From: CAYOBW01 sp964402115
Lineage (GTDB): Bacteria > Verrucomicrobiota > Kiritimatiellia > UBA8416 > CAYOBW01
DNA: 22,573 nt
Assembly (NCBI GenBank): GCA_964402115.1
Contig: CAYOBW010000108.1
Coordinates: 1 to 22,573 of the forward strand
Direction of reading: 5' to 3'
The notes under the pieces were generated by a model. That model was not told where the DNA came from. It saw only the letters and a list, made by a program, of their open reading frames with translations, and made no database searches. Every line of letters begins with the position of its first letter. The stretch's first letter is position 1. Below, piece by piece: positions 1 to 7,972 of the stretch. Made by a program: the position numbers and the translations under genes.

Positions 1-2
1 AA

Positions 3-1580
3 GTGCCGGAGGGCCCGTTCCTCGCCGGGACCGGCTGCCGGATGGAGAACAAGGGTGCGCCAGCCTCGGTGTTGCTCGACTTCGGCCGGGAACTGCATGG
101 CGGCGTGCAACTGGCCTCGGGCGGGCCGAGTGGCAAGAACGTGAAGGTGCGCGTGCGCTGCGGCGAATCGGCGGCGGAGGCCATGGCCGAGCTGGGTGAA
201 CGCGGCGCCTGCAACGACCACGCCATCCGCGACGGTGTCATCGATCTGCCCTGGCTGGGCACGCGCGAGATCGGCATGTCGGGGTTCCGTTTCGTGCGCG
301 TGGACCTCGTCTCTCCGGGCCTCTTGAGCCTGGAGTCGGTGCGCGCGGTCTCCCTGATGCGGCCGCTGCCGTACCTTGGCGCCTTCCGGTGCAACGACGA
401 CCGCCTGAACGCGATTTGGGCGACTGCGGCCCGCACGTTGCATCTCTGCTGCCAGGACTACATCTGGGACGGCATCAAGCGCGACCGGTTGGTATGGATG
501 GGCGACATGCACCCGGAGCTGATGACCCTGTGCGCCGTCTTCGGGCGCCAGGACGTTGTCAACGCTTCGCTGGACTACATGCGCCTCACGACACCGGCTG
601 ACAAGTGGATGAACGGCATGCCCTCCTACACGCTCTGGTGGATCCGCTGCCAGCACGACTGGTATCGCTATACCGGCGATCTCGCATACCTGCGGCAGCA
701 GCTCGACTACATCAGGGGTGTGTTCGCGAACCTGGTGCGGCACATCGGCGCGGACAACCGGTGCGCGCTGTCGGGCGGCTTTCTCGACTGGCCGACGCAG
801 CACAACCGCCCGGCTGTCGATGCCGGGATGCACGCGCTTATGCTGATGGCCTTCGAGGACGGCGCGCGATTGGCCTCCGCGCTGGGCGACGCTGCGCTCG
901 AGGCGCAGTGCCGCGCGGGCGCGGGGCGCCTGCGCCAGTCGCACCCGTCTCCCGAGGGCAGCAAACAGGCTGCCGCTTTGCTGGCCCTCTCCGGTCTCGA
1001 GGACGCCCGCTCCATGAACGAGCGCGTCCTGGCCGTGGGTGGCGTGCAGGGGATGTCGACGTTCTACGGGTACTACATGCTGGAGGCGCGGGCGCTGGCC
1101 GGGGACACCCAGGGGGCACTGGATGCGGTGCGGCGCTACTGGGGCGGTATGCTCGATATGGGCGCGACGAGTTTCTGGGAGGACTTCAACGTGGCCTGGA
1201 CAAACAACGCTTTCCGCATCGACGAAATGCCCGTGGCTGGCAAGCGCGATATCCACGGCGACTTCGGCGAGTTCTGCTACAAGGGCTTTCGCCACAGCCT
1301 CTGCCATGGCTGGTCCTCGGGGCCCGCGCCGTGGCTGATTGCGCACGTGCTGGGTATTCGGGTGGCCGACGTCGGCTGTAAGACCGTGCGCGTGGACCCC
1401 TTTCTCGGCGACCTGCAGTGGGCTGAGGGGAGCTTCCCGACGCCGCTGGGCGTGGTGAGCGTGCGTCATGAGAAGCAGGCCGACGGCAGCATCCGCACCG
1501 ATGTCCGCGCCCCGGAGGGCGTGACCGTCGTCAGGGGCCGCGCCCCGGGGCCGGATACGCGGTCGCCCGCGGCGCCTTGA
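3..1580 (+). CDS. Alpha-L-rhamnosidase-like glycoside hydrolase (GH78-type), 5' partial
   Basis: The open frame enters from the left edge, so the true start and any signal peptide are missing; the GTG at position 3 is only the first in-frame codon. The visible 525 residues begin in a beta-sandwich (FGRELHGGVQL) and continue into the (alpha/alpha)6 barrel of Bac_rhamnosid proteins. The barrel signature is the segment around residues 156-168 (WDGIKRDRLVWMGD), with a second acidic residue in FWEDF (E393) and a C-terminal CHGWSSGPAPWL block that closes the barrel. Family members remove terminal L-rhamnose or related sugars from glycans. The usual Glu of the D-x4-E-x6-D catalytic motif is Asp here (D161), so the substrate may differ from classical rhamnosides. 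It ends 84 bp before a co-directional glycosyltransferase. Family assignment is good; exact activity is uncertain. Confidence 0.85.
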   Translation: MPEGPFLAGTGCRMENKGAPASVLLDFGRELHGGVQLASGGPSGKNVKVRVRCGESAAEAMAELGERGACNDHAIRDGVIDLPWLGTREIGMSGFRFVRVDLVSPGLLSLESVRAVSLMRPLPYLGAFRCNDDRLNAIWATAARTLHLCCQDYIWDGIKRDRLVWMGDMHPELMTLCAVFGRQDVVNASLDYMRLTTPADKWMNGMPSYTLWWIRCQHDWYRYTGDLAYLRQQLDYIRGVFANLVRHIGADNRCALSGGFLDWPTQHNRPAVDAGMHALMLMAFEDGARLASALGDAALEAQCRAGAGRLRQSHPSPEGSKQAAALLALSGLEDARSMNERVLAVGGVQGMSTFYGYYMLEARALAGDTQGALDAVRRYWGGMLDMGATSFWEDFNVAWTNNAFRIDEMPVAGKRDIHGDFGEFCYKGFRHSLCHGWSSGPAPWLIAHVLGIRVADVGCKTVRVDPFLGDLQWAEGSFPTPLGVVSVRHEKQADGSIRTDVRAPEGVTVVRGRAPGPDTRSPAAP

Positions 1581-1650
1581 CGGTGCGCAACCCAGGGGAC
1601 CGCTGCCGGGGGGCGGGCTCTGCCAGCCGCTCTCATCATGACCGGTGCGG

Positions 1651-1660
1651 GGAAGAGGAG
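1651..1660 (+). promoter_or_regulatory. Ribosome binding site deciding the GT2 start
   Basis: GGAAGAGGAG lies 4 bp before the ATG at 1665. An earlier in-frame ATG at 1638 has no such purine run before it, so 1665 is chosen as the start. Confidence 0.6.
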
Positions 1661-1664
1661 TATC

Positions 1665-2450
1665 ATGCGCGAAGCGATATCGGCCTGCATTATCGCGGGC
1701 AACGAAGAGAGCAACATCCGGCGCTGCCTGCAGAGCGTGAAGTGGTGCGACGAGATAGTCGTCGTGGACAGCTTCAGCACGGACCGAACCGTTGCCTTCA
1801 GCCACGAATTCACGGACCGGGTCTTCCGGCACCGCTGGCTGGGCTACATCGCGCAAAAGAACCTTATCAAGGACCTGGCCGAGGGGCCCTGGATCCTCTT
1901 CGTGGACGCCGACGAGGAGGTTTCGCCCCAGCTCCGGGACGAGATCCTGCGCGAGTTCGAGACGGAGTCCAATCGGGAGTTCGCCGGCTACGAGTTTCCG
2001 CGCATGGTCTGGTACCTGGGGCGCTGGATTACCCACGGCGACTGGTACCCAGACGCGAAGCTCCGCCTGTTCCGCAAGGACCAGGGCAAGTGCGGCGGCG
2101 AGGAGCCCCATGACCGCACGTCCGTGACCGGGCCGGTCAAGCGCCTGCGCAGCAATCTTTACCACTACACCTATTCGTCCATTGCCGATCAGATCGACAC
2201 GCTGAACCGGTTCACCACCATCTCCGCCAACAACAGCTACACCATGAACCGGAAGTTCCACAGCAGTGATGTCATCTTTCGCCCGTTTCTGCGCTTCGTC
2301 CGCGGCTACATCTTCAAGCGGGGATTCCTGGACGGCCTGCCGGGGTTGATCGTGGCGATGTCGACGGCCTACAGCGTCATGATCAAGTACGCCAAGCTCT
2401 GGGAGCGCTCGCTGGAGGCGAACCACCGAACCGATCCGCCATCGCACTGA
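1665..2450 (+). CDS. Glycosyltransferase family 2 (lipopolysaccharide core WaaE-like)
   Basis: A 261-residue GT-A fold glycosyltransferase. The N-terminus has the nucleotide-sugar binding pattern ISACIIAGNEESNIRRCL, followed by VVVDSFSTDRT and a metal-binding DxD motif at residues 81-83 (FVDADEE). The central part (YPDAKLRLFRK, then E-PHD) resembles the WaaE/KdtX group, which adds glucose-type residues to the LPS inner core at the cytoplasmic membrane face. The C-terminal part has a basic and hydrophobic stretch (FKRGFLDGLPGLIVAMSTAYSVMIKYAKLW), typical of the family's membrane-associated tail. Its stop converges, 8 bp away, with a heptosyltransferase-like gene, so two genes of surface glycan assembly lie end to end. 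Donor and acceptor cannot be read from sequence. Confidence 0.88.
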   Translation: MREAISACIIAGNEESNIRRCLQSVKWCDEIVVVDSFSTDRTVAFSHEFTDRVFRHRWLGYIAQKNLIKDLAEGPWILFVDADEEVSPQLRDEILREFETESNREFAGYEFPRMVWYLGRWITHGDWYPDAKLRLFRKDQGKCGGEEPHDRTSVTGPVKRLRSNLYHYTYSSIADQIDTLNRFTTISANNSYTMNRKFHSSDVIFRPFLRFVRGYIFKRGFLDGLPGLIVAMSTAYSVMIKYAKLWERSLEANHRTDPPSH

Positions 2451-2458
2451 CACCGGCG

Positions 2459-3424
2459 TCACCCGAGCTTGGCCATGACTGCCGAGAAGACTTCGTCCAC
2501 GGTCACGGCGTCCATGCACGGAGTCGTAGGGCGCGGGCATTGACGGTTGGTGCAGGGCTGGCAGCCCACCGTGGCACGCACCACGGTGTGTCCGGGGCCG
2601 TACGGGCCGGTGCGCAGGGGTAGGGTGGGGCCGTAGATCGAGACGGTTGGCGTCCCCACGGCGACGGCCATGTGCACCGGGCCCGTGTCGTTGGCGACCA
2701 GCAGGTCGAGAGCCTGCAGCACCCCGCCCATCTCGATCAGGTTGGTGCGTCCCGCGAGATTCGTCACGCTACCACCCACGGCTTGCGCGAGCACGGCGCA
2801 GGCGGCGACATCCGCCGGGCCGCCCAGCAGGTATAGCGAGACCGGGTGCGCTTCACGCAGTCGTCGCCCCAACTCGCCGAACCTCTCCAGCGGCCAGTTC
2901 TTGCTCGGCCAGCGGGAGAGTGGGAGCAGGCCGACCCGCGGCCGTGGCTCTGTGCGCCCGGCAGCCGGGAACCGCACGGGAAAAACCGGGGGCAGGCGGG
3001 GCAGGCCGAGGTGAGACACGACATCCAGGTTCTGGTCAACGGCGTGTCGCGCCAAATCGGGTGCGCCAGCCCTCTCCGTGTAGAACAGGGCAGAGCCTTC
3101 CCGCGCAAAGGATGGGCCGATGACGCGCCGACTCCGGGCCAGTCGCGCGACAAACGCGCTTTTCAGGAGGCCCTGCAGGTCGATGACCAGATCATAGGGC
3201 ACCGCGCGGATTTCACTCCGCCAGGCGCGGAAGCCGGCCGGGAAGGCGCGCCGGTTCACGGCGAGCACGCGCTCCACGTCGGGGAAGCAGCGCACCATTT
3301 CCACGTACTCGGTTTGCGTGACCCAATCCACCGCGGCGCCCGTGGCCACCTTGAGGTTGTGGACGGTGGGCAGGGCGTGGAAGATGTCGCCCAGGGAGCT
3401 GAGTTTGACGATCAGGATTCTCAC
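2459..3424 (-). CDS. Glycosyltransferase family 9, lipopolysaccharide heptosyltransferase-like (WaaC type)
   Basis: A 321-residue GT-B fold protein. It opens with MRILIVKLSSLGDIFHALPT, the heptosyltransferase N-terminal pattern with the conserved Asp at residue 13. The C-terminal half carries the donor-binding block LLVANDTGPVHMAVAVGTPT followed by SIYGPT, then a Cys-rich tail (VGCQPCTNRQCPRPTTPCMD) often seen in this family. Members transfer ADP-heptose to Kdo2-lipid A or the inner core in the cytoplasm. The start is a GTG; a GGAAGG ribosome-binding element before it overlaps the stop codon of uvrC, only 6 bp upstream, so translation is probably coupled. Whether it is heptosyltransferase I, II or another GT9 enzyme cannot be settled. 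Confidence 0.88.
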   Translation of the reverse strand: MRILIVKLSSLGDIFHALPTVHNLKVATGAAVDWVTQTEYVEMVRCFPDVERVLAVNRRAFPAGFRAWRSEIRAVPYDLVIDLQGLLKSAFVARLARSRRVIGPSFAREGSALFYTERAGAPDLARHAVDQNLDVVSHLGLPRLPPVFPVRFPAAGRTEPRPRVGLLPLSRWPSKNWPLERFGELGRRLREAHPVSLYLLGGPADVAACAVLAQAVGGSVTNLAGRTNLIEMGGVLQALDLLVANDTGPVHMAVAVGTPTVSIYGPTLPLRTGPYGPGHTVVRATVGCQPCTNRQCPRPTTPCMDAVTVDEVFSAVMAKLG

Positions 3425-3430
3425 CTGGTG

Positions 3431-4933
3431 CTACACCTTCCGCTCGGGGTCCGGCCGCGCTGCATCCGGCTCGCCGCCCACGGCGGCCAGCACGGCGCGG
3501 GCCAATTCATAGCCGATTCCCGGCATGGCCGCAACCTGTTCCGGCTGGGCCAGGGCCAGTCGGTGGACAGAGCCGAACCGCTGGAGCAGGAGCCGCTTGC
3601 GGGCTGGCCCGATCCCGGGCACCTCGTCGAGCGCGGACTCGCGGATGCGGCGGTTCCTCAGCCGCCGATGGTAGTCCAGGGCGAAGCGGTGGGCTTCGTC
3701 GCGCAACTGCTGCAGCATGCGCAGGGCCGGCGAGCCGTCGGGCAGGCGCACGGGCACGGCGGTATCGGCCGTGTACAGCTCCTCGAAGCGCTTGGCGAGA
3801 CCGGCCACGGGCAGGCCGGCCAGCCCCAGCTCGGCCAGGGCTGCCCGCGCTGCGCGCAACTGTGTCAGACCGCCGTCCACAAGCACGAGCCCCGGCAGGC
3901 TCCCCCCCTCAGCCTGCAAGCGGCTGTAGCGGCGGCGTACGGCCTCCGCGATCATGCGCGGGTCGTCGCTCCCGGCCACGGTGTGGATGCGGAACCGGCG
4001 ATAGCTTTGCCGGTGCGGCACGCCCTCGACGGCGCTGACGAGGCTGGCCACCGCGTATGTGCCGGAGATCGTGGAGACGTCGAACGCTTCGATGACGGCC
4101 GGTGGCGCGGGCAGGCCGAGCACGGCCTGCAGCGCCCGCAGGCCCGTCACGGCGTCGGCGCGCCGCAGATCGGTTGGGCGGGCGGCGCGGAGGCGCGTTC
4201 GCACCGTGCGCAGCAGGTGATGGAGCGTGTCGCGTAGCACGGCTGCCTGCTCGTACGCCCGGGCGTCGGCCGCCGCGGCCATCGCCTCGCGCACGTGCTT
4301 GAGCACGGCTGGCCGCTCGCCGCGCAGGAAGGCGCAGGCCTCGGCAAAACGCCCGGCGTACTCCTCCGGCGCGATGCGCCCGACGCACGGAGCCGAGCAG
4401 AAGCGGATGATGTCGTTGAGGCAGTGCCGGTAGGTCGAGGCGTCGGGCACCCGCGGGGCGCACTTGCGCAGCCCGTAGTGCTTCTCGACGAAGTCCAGCG
4501 TGGCGCGGGCGGCGGCCGAGGAGACGTACGGGCCGAAGTAGAGCGCTGTGTCTGGCCGCCGGATGCGCGCCGTCCGCAGCGTCGGCCACGGCTCGGCCGG
4601 GTCGCCCCGGAGCATGAGGAAGCGCTTGTCATCGCGAAAATCCACGTTGTAACGCGGCTTGTACTCCTTGATGAGACGGCCTTCGGTGAGCAGCGCCTCG
4701 GCCTCGTTGCGGACGACGATGTACTCCAGGTCTGCCACGCTCTTCACTAAGCCGCGCAGCTTGGGATCGCCGCTGCGGCGCGTGCTCGCGCGAAAATAGC
4801 ACTGCACACGGTGGCGCAGCGAGATCGCCTTGCCGACGTAGATGATGCGGCCGCGTGCGTCGCGCATCAGGTAGCAGCCTGGCTTGTCGGGCAGGTCGCG
4901 CAAGATCGCCTTGACTTTGTCGGGCACGTCCAT
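3431..4933 (-). CDS. uvrC: UvrABC excinuclease subunit C, short form
   Basis: UvrC makes both incisions around a DNA lesion during nucleotide excision repair. This 500-residue copy has the GIY-YIG nuclease domain (LPDKPGCYLMRD, then IIYVGKA, residues 14-36), a four-cysteine cluster (C158, C171, C179, C183) spaced as in iron-sulfur UvrC proteins, and a UVR-like UvrB-contact helix near residues 210-240. The RNase H-like 5' nuclease domain follows (FDVSTISGT with D285, LVDGG with D353, DEAHRFA with H415), then paired helix-hairpin-helix motifs (VPGIGPARK and MPGIGYELA). It is shorter than the roughly 600-residue classical form, and the usual DISH motif reads DVST. ATG 4933 was chosen because homologues begin about this far before the GIY-YIG domain; ATG 4963 is possible. 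The downstream glycosyltransferase starts 6 bp after the stop. Confidence 0.93.
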   Translation of the reverse strand: MDVPDKVKAILRDLPDKPGCYLMRDARGRIIYVGKAISLRHRVQCYFRASTRRSGDPKLRGLVKSVADLEYIVVRNEAEALLTEGRLIKEYKPRYNVDFRDDKRFLMLRGDPAEPWPTLRTARIRRPDTALYFGPYVSSAAARATLDFVEKHYGLRKCAPRVPDASTYRHCLNDIIRFCSAPCVGRIAPEEYAGRFAEACAFLRGERPAVLKHVREAMAAAADARAYEQAAVLRDTLHHLLRTVRTRLRAARPTDLRRADAVTGLRALQAVLGLPAPPAVIEAFDVSTISGTYAVASLVSAVEGVPHRQSYRRFRIHTVAGSDDPRMIAEAVRRRYSRLQAEGGSLPGLVLVDGGLTQLRAARAALAELGLAGLPVAGLAKRFEELYTADTAVPVRLPDGSPALRMLQQLRDEAHRFALDYHRRLRNRRIRESALDEVPGIGPARKRLLLQRFGSVHRLALAQPEQVAAMPGIGYELARAVLAAVGGEPDAARPDPERKV

Positions 4934-5007
4934 CCGGACTTGGCGTAAGCTATTTGCGTGCATTGACCTGCAGCCTAAACCCCTACAGCCTACTACCCTT
5001 TCCAGGT

Positions 5008-6444
5008 TCAGTCCAGCCGGATGGGGATGAACCACACGTGCTGTCTGTTGGTTACTTTCAGCAGGATGCCGTTGCCGCCGAGGGCCTGGGCCAGGGCCAC
5101 CTGCAGCTCCGCGACCGTGTAGACGGGCTGGCGGTTGACGCTCAGGATCAGGCAGTCGCGCGCCAGTCCGGACTCTTTCAGCGGGCTGTCTGCGCCCAAT
5201 CCCACGACGAGCACGCCCCGATCGTCAGTGAAACCCAGTCGCTTTGCCACCTCGGGCGTCAGGTCCGCCACGGTAATGCCGAGCTTGTCGAGCAGTTCGT
5301 TGGCGATCTCGGAAGCCTCGCGGTCCTCGGGATACACGCCCACGGTCACCGTCTTCTCGATGGCCTGGTTGCCGCGCTGGACGTCCAGCCGCACGCGCGA
5401 TCCGGGGGGCATGTAGGCGATGATGCGGCGCAAGGCGCCGTCGTTCGTCACGTCCTGGTTGTTGATCTTGCGGATGATGTCCCCAGGCTTTACCCCGGCG
5501 TCCGCCGCCGGCGACCGGCTGGCCACGCCGTCCACCTTGACTCCGGGTTGCGGCGCCGCGCGGCCGACCTGTCCGCCCCCAGCCTCGGCGCGCTGGAAGG
5601 TGACGCCGAGATAGCCGCGCACAAGCTTGCCCTTGTTGGCGATGAACTGCTGCATGACGGAGACGGCCAGGTTGATGGGGATGGCGAACCCGATGCCCAT
5701 GTAACCGCCGCTCTGGCTGAAGATGGCGGTGTTGACGCCAATGGCCCGGCCATTGATGTCGAGCAGCGGTCCTCCCGAATTGCCCGGGTTGATGGCGGCA
5801 TCCGTCTGGATGAAATCCTCGTATTCGGCGATGCCGATGTTGCTGCGCCCCATGGCGCTGACGACTCCCACTGTCAGCGACTCGGCCAGGCCGAATGGAT
5901 TGCCGACGGCGATCGCCCAGTCTCCAATTTCCAGCGTGGTTGCATCGCCAATTTCCAGCGTGGGGAAGTCCGTGCCCTTGATCCGGATTACCGCCACCTC
6001 TGAACGCGGATCGGTCCCGACCCGCTCGGCTTCGAACTCGCGGCCGTCGTGCAGCTTGACGACGATCTTGTCCGCGTCGCCGACGACGTGGTTGTTGGTC
6101 AGGATGTAGCCGTCCTTGCGCACAATGAATCCGGAACCCTGCCCGGTCTGCACGTAGCGTTGCGGAGCCCGTCGCCGACCGTAGAACCGCTCGAAGTACT
6201 CGTCGCCGAAAAAGCCGTACGGGTCGTTGAATGAACCACCTCCACCGCCAGCGGTGATGTGCTTCTCGACCGAGATGAAGACCACGGCCGGGATGGCTCG
6301 TTTCGCCACCTGGTTGAAGGCCCTGCTGGTGCGTTTGAGGAGTTGAATGTCGTTGGTTTCGGACGTCGTGGCAGCCGAAACCCGCGCACTCGCCAGAACG
6401 CATGCCAAAGACAGCAGTAACCCGAAGCTCATACCCTGTTTCAT
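5008..6444 (-). CDS. degP: Periplasmic serine protease/chaperone of the HtrA (DegP/DegQ) family
   Basis: A 478-residue envelope quality-control protease that degrades or refolds misfolded proteins. Residues 1-24 form a signal peptide (basic start, LLLSLACVLASA, cleavage near VSA-A). The trypsin-like domain has TNNHVVGDAD with H119 and the GNSGGPL motif with S223. Two PDZ domains follow: one begins at RGYLGVTF near residue 277, the second at about LGITVADLTPEVAKRLGF. The third triad position, Asp in the DPRSD-type motif, is Glu here (DPRSEVAV, E149). The start is supported by GGGAGGTG 7 bp upstream; the longer frame to 6486 lacks this. A Gly-rich linker (residues 66-70) sits in the LA-loop region. 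It lies between the DUF1015 gene and uvrC, all leftward. Confidence 0.94.
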   Translation of the reverse strand: MKQGMSFGLLLSLACVLASARVSAATTSETNDIQLLKRTSRAFNQVAKRAIPAVVFISVEKHITAGGGGGSFNDPYGFFGDEYFERFYGRRRAPQRYVQTGQGSGFIVRKDGYILTNNHVVGDADKIVVKLHDGREFEAERVGTDPRSEVAVIRIKGTDFPTLEIGDATTLEIGDWAIAVGNPFGLAESLTVGVVSAMGRSNIGIAEYEDFIQTDAAINPGNSGGPLLDINGRAIGVNTAIFSQSGGYMGIGFAIPINLAVSVMQQFIANKGKLVRGYLGVTFQRAEAGGGQVGRAAPQPGVKVDGVASRSPAADAGVKPGDIIRKINNQDVTNDGALRRIIAYMPPGSRVRLDVQRGNQAIEKTVTVGVYPEDREASEIANELLDKLGITVADLTPEVAKRLGFTDDRGVLVVGLGADSPLKESGLARDCLILSVNRQPVYTVAELQVALAQALGGNGILLKVTNRQHVWFIPIRLD

Positions 6445-6554
6445 GAGAAACACCTCCCGTCGGTGGCTGCACCTGGTACCGCTCACCGAAAGCGCAAACC
6501 GTTATTCATCTTCAACGTCGGACGCGATTGGCCGTCACCGCTCCGGCGCCTGTC

Positions 6555-7775
6555 TCAATCCAGGGTGTGGATCGCCAGTCCCGAGCGGAGCTTGGGCTCG
6601 AACCACGTGCTTTTGGGCGGCATGATGGTGTTGGCGTCTGCTATATCCATAACCTGCTCAACGGTAACAGGATACATGGAAAACGCCACGGCGTCTTGCC
6701 CTGCATCCACGCGCTTCTGCAACTCGCCCGTCCCCCTGATGCCGCCGACAAACGAAATGCGCTTGTCGGTGCGAGGGTCACGGATGCCCAGCAACGGTTC
6801 CAGCACCTGGTTCTGCAGCCAACTGACGTCCAGCACCAGGACAGGATCGGTTGCCACGGGTTTGGGCCAACTGAGTCCGTACCAGCGCCCCGCCAGGTAG
6901 GCGCTGCACTGGCAGGCGCCGGAGGGCGACGGCGCCGCGTCGGGCGTGATGGTGCAGCGCTCGCGCAGAGCCGTCAGCAGGCTCTCGGGTGTGTGGCCAT
7001 GCAGGTCGACGACGCAGCGGTTGTAGGGCAGGATCTGGAGCTGCGAGGCGGGGAAAAGCACCGCGAGGAACCAGTTGTACTCCTCGTGCCCCGTGTGCCC
7101 CGGATTGGCGGCTCGCCGTGTGGCGGCGGCCTTGGCGGCCGCCGCAGCGCGGTGGTGGCCATCGGCGATGTAGCAGAGCGGCACGGCCGCGAAAGCCGCC
7201 ACGAGAGCCTCGCCGCCGGGCGCCCGCCAGACCGTGTGCTGGATGCCGTCCACGGCCGTGAAGTCGTAGAGCGGCGCACCGCCGGCAATGCCGGCCACCA
7301 GCCGGTCAATCGCTTCCACATCGCGGTAAGTGAGGAAGACCGGGCCGGTGTTGGCGCTGACGCCCAGCACGTGGCGGATGCGGTCGGCTTCCTTGTCGGC
7401 GCGGGTCTTCTCGTGCTTGCGGATGACGTTGGCCTCGTACTCCTCGACGTGGCAGCAGACCATGAGTCCCGTCTGCACGTGTTGGCCCATGCGCTGGCGA
7501 TAAACGTAGAGAGACGGCGTTGTGTCGCGGAAGAGCACGCCCCGTCGCTGCAGCTCGGCAAAGTTCCCGGCGGCCAGCTTGTAGACCTGCTCGGCGTAGG
7601 GATCGGCGTCGGGTGGCAGGTCGATTTCGGCCCGGCTGACGTGGAGCAGGCTGCAGGGGTTGCCGGTGGCCAGGGCGCGGGCCTCCGCCGTGTCCACGAC
7701 GTCGTAGGGCACGGCTGCGACCTGCGCGGCAAGTTCAGGGACGGGACGAATGGCCTGAAAGGGGTGAATACGCAT
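6555..7775 (-). CDS. DUF1015 family protein (possible ParB/SerK-like fold)
   Basis: A 406-residue cytosolic protein recognised as DUF1015 from its opening (RIHPFQAIRPVPELAAQVAAVPYDVVDTAEAR), the central RKHEKTRADKEADR segment (residues 119-132) and the YIADGHHRAAAAA motif (residues 202-213). Function is not established. The DGHHR motif resembles that of ParB-superfamily free-serine kinases (SerK), and DUF1015 genes are often found beside serine biosynthesis genes, so a role in serine or phosphoserine metabolism is an inference. Start ATG 7775 has AAAGGAA about 8 bp upstream; the frame extends to 7898 but that part reads through the repeat-containing intergenic DNA. It sits directly downstream of the restriction-modification insertion, 110 bp ahead of degP. 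No serine pathway gene is in the window. Confidence 0.85.
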   Translation of the reverse strand: MRIHPFQAIRPVPELAAQVAAVPYDVVDTAEARALATGNPCSLLHVSRAEIDLPPDADPYAEQVYKLAAGNFAELQRRGVLFRDTTPSLYVYRQRMGQHVQTGLMVCCHVEEYEANVIRKHEKTRADKEADRIRHVLGVSANTGPVFLTYRDVEAIDRLVAGIAGGAPLYDFTAVDGIQHTVWRAPGGEALVAAFAAVPLCYIADGHHRAAAAAKAAATRRAANPGHTGHEEYNWFLAVLFPASQLQILPYNRCVVDLHGHTPESLLTALRERCTITPDAAPSPSGACQCSAYLAGRWYGLSWPKPVATDPVLVLDVSWLQNQVLEPLLGIRDPRTDKRISFVGGIRGTGELQKRVDAGQDAVAFSMYPVTVEQVMDIADANTIMPPKSTWFEPKLRSGLAIHTLD

Positions 7776-7853
7776 CTCGTTGTTCCTTTCGTCTGGCTGG
7801 CCGCAGACTGCCCGCGGCGTCAGACGCGAGCCATTGAACCGCAACCCGCGTGG

Positions 7854-7871
7854 CGTGTCAATCCCGCCGCC
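7854..7871 (+). repeat. 18-bp direct repeat, left copy, flanking the restriction-modification module
   Basis: CGTGTCAATCCCGCCGCC occurs here and identically at 10949-10966. The two copies bracket the methylase and endonuclease genes. A GTGGC just before each copy extends the match with a 2-nt gap. This copy lies between the endonuclease stop and the DUF1015 start. Confidence 0.7.
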
Positions 7872-7972
7872 GGAAGGCCGGAAGCTATCCCCGTCCACCC
7901 CCGCGGTTTGATCGGGTTTCGCAGCCGGGCGCTGCTTTCATTGCCGCAGGCATTTCCTGCCTTCGTTTCCGC

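Noticed and set aside
2846..4237. 463-codon plus-strand frame
   Set aside because: Antisense of the heptosyltransferase-like gene and uvrC, both well supported by motifs.
7936..7965. GCAGG/CCTGC small hairpin after the restriction enzyme gene
   Set aside because: A 5-bp stem with no T-tract; expected by chance at this GC content.
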